Origin: CAYUYV01 sp050331455
GTDB taxonomy: Bacteria > Pseudomonadota > Alphaproteobacteria > JAJFIK01
DNA: 64,000 bases
Direction: 5' to 3'
Assembly (NCBI GenBank): GCA_050331455.1
Contig: JBHJGV010000027.1
Span: 62,001-126,000, forward strand
Part shown: in pieces, positions 59,757-64,000 of the stretch
Layout: every line of letters begins with the position of its first letter
How positions within the stretch are numbered: position 1 is the first letter of the stretch
The notes under the pieces: generated by a model
The model's database searches: none
The model's input: only the letters and a program-made list of their open reading frames with translations
What the model was told of the DNA's origin: nothing
Translations under genes and position numbers: made by a program

Positions 59757-61565
59757 ATGACCGAGAACCAAAGGGACAGGACGGGACCATCGGTCCGCCG
59801 GGAACCCTTGCCGCAATCCGCATACCCGTCAGGACGGGGTGGTAGAATAAAAGGACCGGCCCGTGGGCTCGCAGCCCTTGTCTTGGCGCTGCCCCTGCCC
59901 GCTGCCGCCCAATCGGCTCCCAGCTCCGCGGATGTCTGGTCGGCCGCGGCGACCTTCTGCACGGCCCAATGGGAAATCTGTACCGAGATCGCGGAGCGCG
60001 GCGCCGCGCCCCTCGCCCCTCTCGATCGGTGGAGCGGATCCGGCGCCGAGCGTGCCATCCCGGGCGAGGACGACGTCCCCGCGCTTCTCTCGGAAACCTC
60101 GTACCAGACCCGGGTGCGGCCCACCGAGGTGACGGCCAATCACCTCGCCGCCCTGCGTGCCCTCGCCTTGAAGAATGCCAATGCCCTTGAGGAGGTCGCC
60201 GGAACCCATGCTGAGGCCATGGAAACCATCCGGCAAAGGCTGGAGCGCCTCGCCCGGAGCGTGGCGCGCAACCAGAGCCTCGTCGACGGCGCCAATAGGC
60301 CCGTGGCAATCCCCGCCAATCCGGCCATGGCGTCGATCGGCACCATGCCGGGGCGGACGATCCTGCCGGAGCCGGTGGCGGAACTCGCCGAACAATTGGC
60401 CGAGAGCTTCGACCAGGCCCGCGCCGTCAGTGCCGAAAGCAGCCCCGACGCCCCGGAGCAGGACGGCCGGCCATCGCGCGCGCGGCGGAACAAGGCCTCG
60501 CGGCTCAATGTTCTGAGGCGGCGCATGGCCTTCGATGTGGCCCGTTTCCAGACCCTGGTGGAGGAAACCGACTGGCCCTCGCGCTATATCTCGGTGGACG
60601 AAGAGTTGCTCCTCGGCCTCCAGCAAATGGTCTCCGTATTTGAAATTCTTTATGCGGAGGATTTGGCCCTTTACGCCACGGAGCGGCGGGACTTTCCCCG
60701 CGCTCAGCACCTGACCATCCTGACCCAGATGGCCCAGGCCCTGCGCCGCCTGCGCGAACAGGCGACGTGGATCGGCCTTGCGACAAGTCTGCGAGAGGCT
60801 CACGCAGCCCATGCCGCCGCCGTCGATACGGTGCTGGTCCGCCACAGGGCAGGGCGTTTCCGGGGTCAGCTCACGGCCGGGGGCGGGCCGCGGACGCGCA
60901 CGCCGAAGATCTGCCTGCTTGACCAGGATACGGGCTTTGCCGCTGTGCTCGATGCCAGCATGACGGCCCGGCCGCTCAACGGCGTCTATGAGATCGATTT
61001 CGATCCGAAGGCATCGGAAGCGGCCCTCCAGAACGATGCGCCGGGGCGCGCTTGCGTCCGGGCCGGGACGGTCACGGGCTTGAGCGATGTGTCCCCAACG
61101 GGCCTCATCGACGGTGTCCTCGGCATGAACGCCTTTCTCACGCTCCAGGTGGAGCAGCTCAATTGGGCTGCGACCCATATCGGACTGGTCGAAGATTTCG
61201 AACGTTCGGCCATCGAGTTGGCCGGCCGCCTGCAACAGCTTGCCGGCGCCGTCGAGGGCGAGGCCATGGCAATCGCCCACCGCGGCGTCGAAATCGGCTG
61301 TGGGATGAACACCGTCATCGACTCGGCCGACGGCGGCCAGGTTCTGTTCGACGCTTCCGTTGCGCGCAATGGCGATGTCAGCGAGATCCGCTATCTGGGA
61401 GCGCTTCCGAACGGCGTCAATGAGCGACGCTTCACCCGGGAACTCAAACGCGGCCTGCAATGCGAGCCCTATGCGCCCCATAGTATCGATGGCGACCGCA
61501 TCGAGACCCTGAAGACGATTCAGCTCGAAATCGAACAGCAGCAGGACGGTCCGGACCGGCGCTAA
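59757..61565 (+). CDS. exported hypothetical protein with possible TonB-like C-terminus
   Basis: 602 aa. A 32-residue basic N-terminus precedes a hydrophobic signal (LAALVLALPLPAAAQS). The body is helical and Ala-rich with coiled-coil potential (about 120-260). The last 70 residues (VLFDASVARNGDVSEIRYLGALPNGVNERRF followed by a conserved-looking helix and strand) resemble a TonB/TolA C-terminal domain in outline. Cys residues in CTAQWEIC and CLLDQD could form disulfides. Family not recognised. It is in line with the receptor gene upstream and convergent with ompA downstream (16-nt gap). Confidence 0.7.
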   Translation: MTENQRDRTGPSVRREPLPQSAYPSGRGGRIKGPARGLAALVLALPLPAAAQSAPSSADVWSAAATFCTAQWEICTEIAERGAAPLAPLDRWSGSGAERAIPGEDDVPALLSETSYQTRVRPTEVTANHLAALRALALKNANALEEVAGTHAEAMETIRQRLERLARSVARNQSLVDGANRPVAIPANPAMASIGTMPGRTILPEPVAELAEQLAESFDQARAVSAESSPDAPEQDGRPSRARRNKASRLNVLRRRMAFDVARFQTLVEETDWPSRYISVDEELLLGLQQMVSVFEILYAEDLALYATERRDFPRAQHLTILTQMAQALRRLREQATWIGLATSLREAHAAHAAAVDTVLVRHRAGRFRGQLTAGGGPRTRTPKICLLDQDTGFAAVLDASMTARPLNGVYEIDFDPKASEAALQNDAPGRACVRAGTVTGLSDVSPTGLIDGVLGMNAFLTLQVEQLNWAATHIGLVEDFERSAIELAGRLQQLAGAVEGEAMAIAHRGVEIGCGMNTVIDSADGGQVLFDASVARNGDVSEIRYLGALPNGVNERRFTRELKRGLQCEPYAPHSIDGDRIETLKTIQLEIEQQQDGPDRR

Positions 61566-61581
61566 GGCCGGCCCATGTGCG

Positions 61582-62595
61582 TCACTCGTTCAAACGCGAG
61601 AACGCGGTCTCGAAGCGCTGCTCATATTCCGACAAGGGAAGGATATCGACCCGCCGGTTGCCCGCCGCCGTCGAATCCGGTGCCTCGAGAATCGGAGAAA
61701 AGGCGCCGTAGCCGAAAACGGTCACGTCATAGGCGGGCACACCGACGAGTTTCATAATACAGGCCTTCACATTGAAGGCCCGCTGCAGAGATAGGATGAT
61801 ATTGGCCGTCGCGTCGCCCACATCATCGGTATTGCCCACCAGGGCGACCTGGTCCCCCGCGTCCAGCATCTGCCGGATCTTTCCGGCATTCTGCGTCAAG
61901 GCCTCGAGACCCACGCGGTTCAGGGCGAAGTCCCCGGACGAGAAATAGACACTGAAGGCGCTGTCGGAGGAGCGGTCCACGGCGCCCCGGGGTCGATCCG
62001 TGGCCGCCGAGATCTTGCACACCCATTTTGAGGGATCGCTCTTCTGAACCCGCCGGGCCCGCCGTTGCGCCGGAACGCCAGCGTCTGCACCCGGCGGGGT
62101 GTCTTCGATCCCGGCGGTTCCTTCCGCCGCCACGCTGCCAAGGGGCCCGTCATCGACGGGCGCCGGAGTCACAGCCGATGCATCCGGCTCGTCCGTCGTC
62201 GTCAGTGTCGATGGCGTCGGCTCGACTTGCAGTTCGGGTGGCTCCGGCTCCGGGGCAGGCGTCTGCGCGACCGGATCCGGAGCCTCCGGTGTTTCGGGGG
62301 TCGGCTCAGGCGCCGGATCCTGTGCCCGTGCCGGGTCAGCCTGAGACGCTTCGCCCCCGGACAGGGCCCGCCGCAGATCGTCGAGGGTCAGAATGTTGGG
62401 CCGACGCTCTTCGTCCGTGGGCGCGTCCTTGGGATCGGGCGTCCCCTGATCCCGGCTCTGTCCGTATCCCTCACCTGAGGGAAATGCGAAAAAAGCCGCC
62501 GTGAACAGAGCCAGTGCACCGTAATGCCGGACGCGGACGGGACGGCCGGGCGACGGGCGGGTGCCCGCCGAACCGCGGCGTCGGCTTCGAGTCAT
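61582..62595 (-). CDS. OmpA-family peptidoglycan-associated protein
   Basis: About 337 aa. An N-terminal hydrophobic segment (YGALALFTAAFFAFPSGEGYG) acts as signal or anchor. A long Pro/Glu/Ala/Thr-rich linker (about 70-190) could span the periplasm. The C-terminal OmpA-like domain has VYFSSGDFALNRVGLEAL, a GNTDDVGDATANIILSLQRAFNVKACIMKLGV-type block, GYGAFSPILEAPDST and NRRVDILPLS. The diaminopimelate-binding Asp/Arg pair is kept (NTDD; NRRVDI). ATG 62595 is used; the frame is open to 62802, across the amt 3' end. Confidence 0.85.
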   Translation of the reverse strand: MTRSRRRGSAGTRPSPGRPVRVRHYGALALFTAAFFAFPSGEGYGQSRDQGTPDPKDAPTDEERRPNILTLDDLRRALSGGEASQADPARAQDPAPEPTPETPEAPDPVAQTPAPEPEPPELQVEPTPSTLTTTDEPDASAVTPAPVDDGPLGSVAAEGTAGIEDTPPGADAGVPAQRRARRVQKSDPSKWVCKISAATDRPRGAVDRSSDSAFSVYFSSGDFALNRVGLEALTQNAGKIRQMLDAGDQVALVGNTDDVGDATANIILSLQRAFNVKACIMKLVGVPAYDVTVFGYGAFSPILEAPDSTAAGNRRVDILPLSEYEQRFETAFSRLNE

Positions 62596-62609
62596 GGACG
62601 GCCCCTCGT

Positions 62610-64000
62610 TTATCCGTTGTCGTAAACGTTGTACGCGTCCCGCCCATGGAGGTGAAGGTCGAGGCCTTCGAGTTCGACGTCCGGCGAGACCCGCAAAAGG
62701 TTCTTCCCAAATCCGGGAACCAGACTGTGCACCACACCGACCCGATGCAAGAAGAGCAAAATGAATCGGCTGGTGGAAAAAATGAGATAGGCGCTCAAAC
62801 AAGAGAAGAGGATCAGCGCCGCTGCAACCGCCGTCTGGGAGAGCAGCATCTCGAACACGCTTTTACCGTCGAGCGGATAAAATGCGGCCGCGATGATGCC
62901 GATGATCCCAGCGATGCCGTGGGCCGGAAAGGCACCCACCGGATCATCGATGCGCAGCGCCGCCATGGCGGCCACGGAAACCATCAGACCAACACCGGCG
63001 GCTGACCCGATCAGGACGGCGGACAGAGGGGACGCCACATCGGCCGCCGCGGTGATGCTGACGAGCCCGGCAATGGCCGCGTTGAGGATCAGCAGCATGT
63101 CCAACTCTTCCTGGCGGGCCAGCATCAGGAAGGTGACGAGGCACACGGACGCGCAGGGCGCCAGGATGGTGTTGGCCATGATCTGGCCGAAGGTTTCGAA
63201 GATCGCTTCGAGACCGGAGAGGATGTTGTCCGCCTCAAGCGTGGTGAATTCGGGCACGCCGTGGCCGAACAAGGTGCCGGAATTATAGCCGAACCAGCCG
63301 ATCCAGAGCAGGAAAACGCCCAGCGCCGCCAGCGGAATGTTGTGGGGCTGATGACTGTCGGCCAGACCGTCGACGACGTCGTCGCCATAGACATCGGCGC
63401 CATGCCGGTAATAGCCGAGCCGGGGACGCAGCATGAGCGCGCCCATGAGCCCCGCAAAACCGCCCAGGGCATGCACGACGGCGGCGCCGGCAAAGTCCCG
63501 GAACACGCCAAAAAACAGGCCATCCGGATGCCACACCATGAAGGCGGCGATGGGATAGACCAGCGTGGAGAAGAACACGGAGAAGAAAATATAGTGGAAC
63601 GGCCGGACTCGCCCGGTCACACAGCCGCTGGTAATGGTCACGGCGGTACAGGCAAAGACCAGTTGGAAGAACGCGCGCACGGGTTCGGTCGGCAGGATGT
63701 TCGTCGTGGCCTCGGCCGCGTCGGGATCGATCTGCACGAGATTGAGCAGATCGCGCGTCAGACCGATATTCACGAAGAACTCGTTGACGACACTCTGCCC
63801 GCTGAGGATGTTGTAACCGATCCACCAGAAGAACATGCCGCACAGGCAGATATCGATGACGTTCTTGAAGATGTTGTTGATGGCATTCTTGCGCGAGACC
63901 GACCCGGCCTCGAAAAGCATGAACCCGGGCTGCATCATCAGCACCAGGATCCCGCAGATAAACAGGGTCACATTCATCGTCAGATAGACGGGAGGATGCA
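62610..64000 (-). CDS. amt: ammonium transporter Amt (may run past the window edge)
   Basis: Amt/Rh channel with eleven expected transmembrane segments; at least 455 aa from the Met at 63977. Motifs: MMQPGFMLFEAGSVSRKNAINNIFKN at the N-terminus, AGAAVVHALGGFAGLMGAL with the first twin-His, PLAALGVFLLWIGWFGYNSG, and VGAFPAHGIAGIIGII with the second twin-His. The C-tail (VSPDVELEGLDLHLHGRDAYN) matches the regulatory tail. No stop occurs between 63977 and the window edge, so the true start may lie outside. No glnK is visible. Its stop is 14 nt from the ompA-like gene start in the same direction. Confidence 0.92.
   Translation of the reverse strand, partial: HPPVYLTMNVTLFICGILVLMMQPGFMLFEAGSVSRKNAINNIFKNVIDICLCGMFFWWIGYNILSGQSVVNEFFVNIGLTRDLLNLVQIDPDAAEATTNILPTEPVRAFFQLVFACTAVTITSGCVTGRVRPFHYIFFSVFFSTLVYPIAAFMVWHPDGLFFGVFRDFAGAAVVHALGGFAGLMGALMLRPRLGYYRHGADVYGDDVVDGLADSHQPHNIPLAALGVFLLWIGWFGYNSGTLFGHGVPEFTTLEADNILSGLEAIFETFGQIMANTILAPCASVCLVTFLMLARQEELDMLLILNAAIAGLVSITAAADVASPLSAVLIGSAAGVGLMVSVAAMAALRIDDPVGAFPAHGIAGIIGIIAAAFYPLDGKSVFEMLLSQTAVAAALILFSCLSAYLIFSTSRFILLFLHRVGVVHSLVPGFGKNLLRVSPDVELEGLDLHLHGRDAYNVYDNG

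Noticed and set aside
1..64000. CRISPR array, insertion sequence or prophage
   Set aside because: No spaced direct repeats of array size, no transposase, integrase or terminal inverted repeats were seen. The short tandem repeats are minisatellites.

Overview
The window is GC-rich chromosomal DNA of an alphaproteobacterium. The evidence is gene content and order: an IspD-IspF fusion, a dus-ntrC-ntrY-ntrX-trkA block, rpoD-dnaG-yqeY running away from carA-carB-greA, an ELM1-family protein, a CcmABC haem exporter and a large TonB-dependent receptor. The order or genus cannot be fixed from sequence alone. I see no tRNA, rRNA, insertion sequence, prophage or CRISPR array. It reads as a core-genome segment with a few unusual genes.

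Layout. 0.1-1.5 kb: an AAA+/DUF4143 ATPase. 1.5-5.6 kb (minus): an exported M19 dipeptidase and a wax-ester synthase/diacylglycerol acyltransferase with three phasin-like repeats fused to its C-terminus. 5.9-8.1 kb: ccmABC. 8.7-10.2 kb: a WbaP-type polyprenyl glycosylphosphotransferase. 10.3-18.1 kb (minus): dus, a degenerate NtrC-like protein, ntrY, ntrX and trkA, with ntrB missing. 18.3-19.5 kb: ispDF, overlapped at its stop by a small doubtful ORF with an EF-hand-like loop. 20.0-26.2 kb: an RND efflux adaptor and pump, an AraC regulator and a small membrane protein. 26.3-31.2 kb (minus): rpoD, whose non-conserved region holds two coding minisatellites, then dnaG and a YqeY protein. 31.7-37.2 kb: carA, carB, greA. 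37.2-40.9 kb: an Lrp/AsnC regulator (minus), an ELM1-family protein, trxB and a LysR regulator.

40.9-41.3 kb holds a candidate small RNA: three strong hairpins, each with a C-rich 7-nt loop (two are identical UCCCCCC), followed by an intrinsic terminator. 41.3-46.5 kb: haem oxygenase, YbjQ, a large unknown membrane protein, a HAD hydrolase and msrP. 46.7-51 kb (minus): dps, aspartate aminotransferase, an unknown coiled-coil protein and two adjacent SRPBCC proteins. 51.3-56.6 kb: YceI, a GNAT acetyltransferase, a lipoprotein, a membrane-embedded spermidine synthase and an MBL-fold hydrolase. 57-62.6 kb is an envelope block: a TonB-dependent receptor, an exported protein with a possible TonB-like C-terminus and an OmpA-like protein. 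An ammonium transporter runs off the right edge.

The genes fit an aerobic, respiratory, envelope-rich heterotroph that stores neutral lipid. The observations most worth following are the acyltransferase-phasin fusion, the C-loop RNA and the NtrC protein that keeps its DNA-binding end but has lost its AAA+ signature residues.
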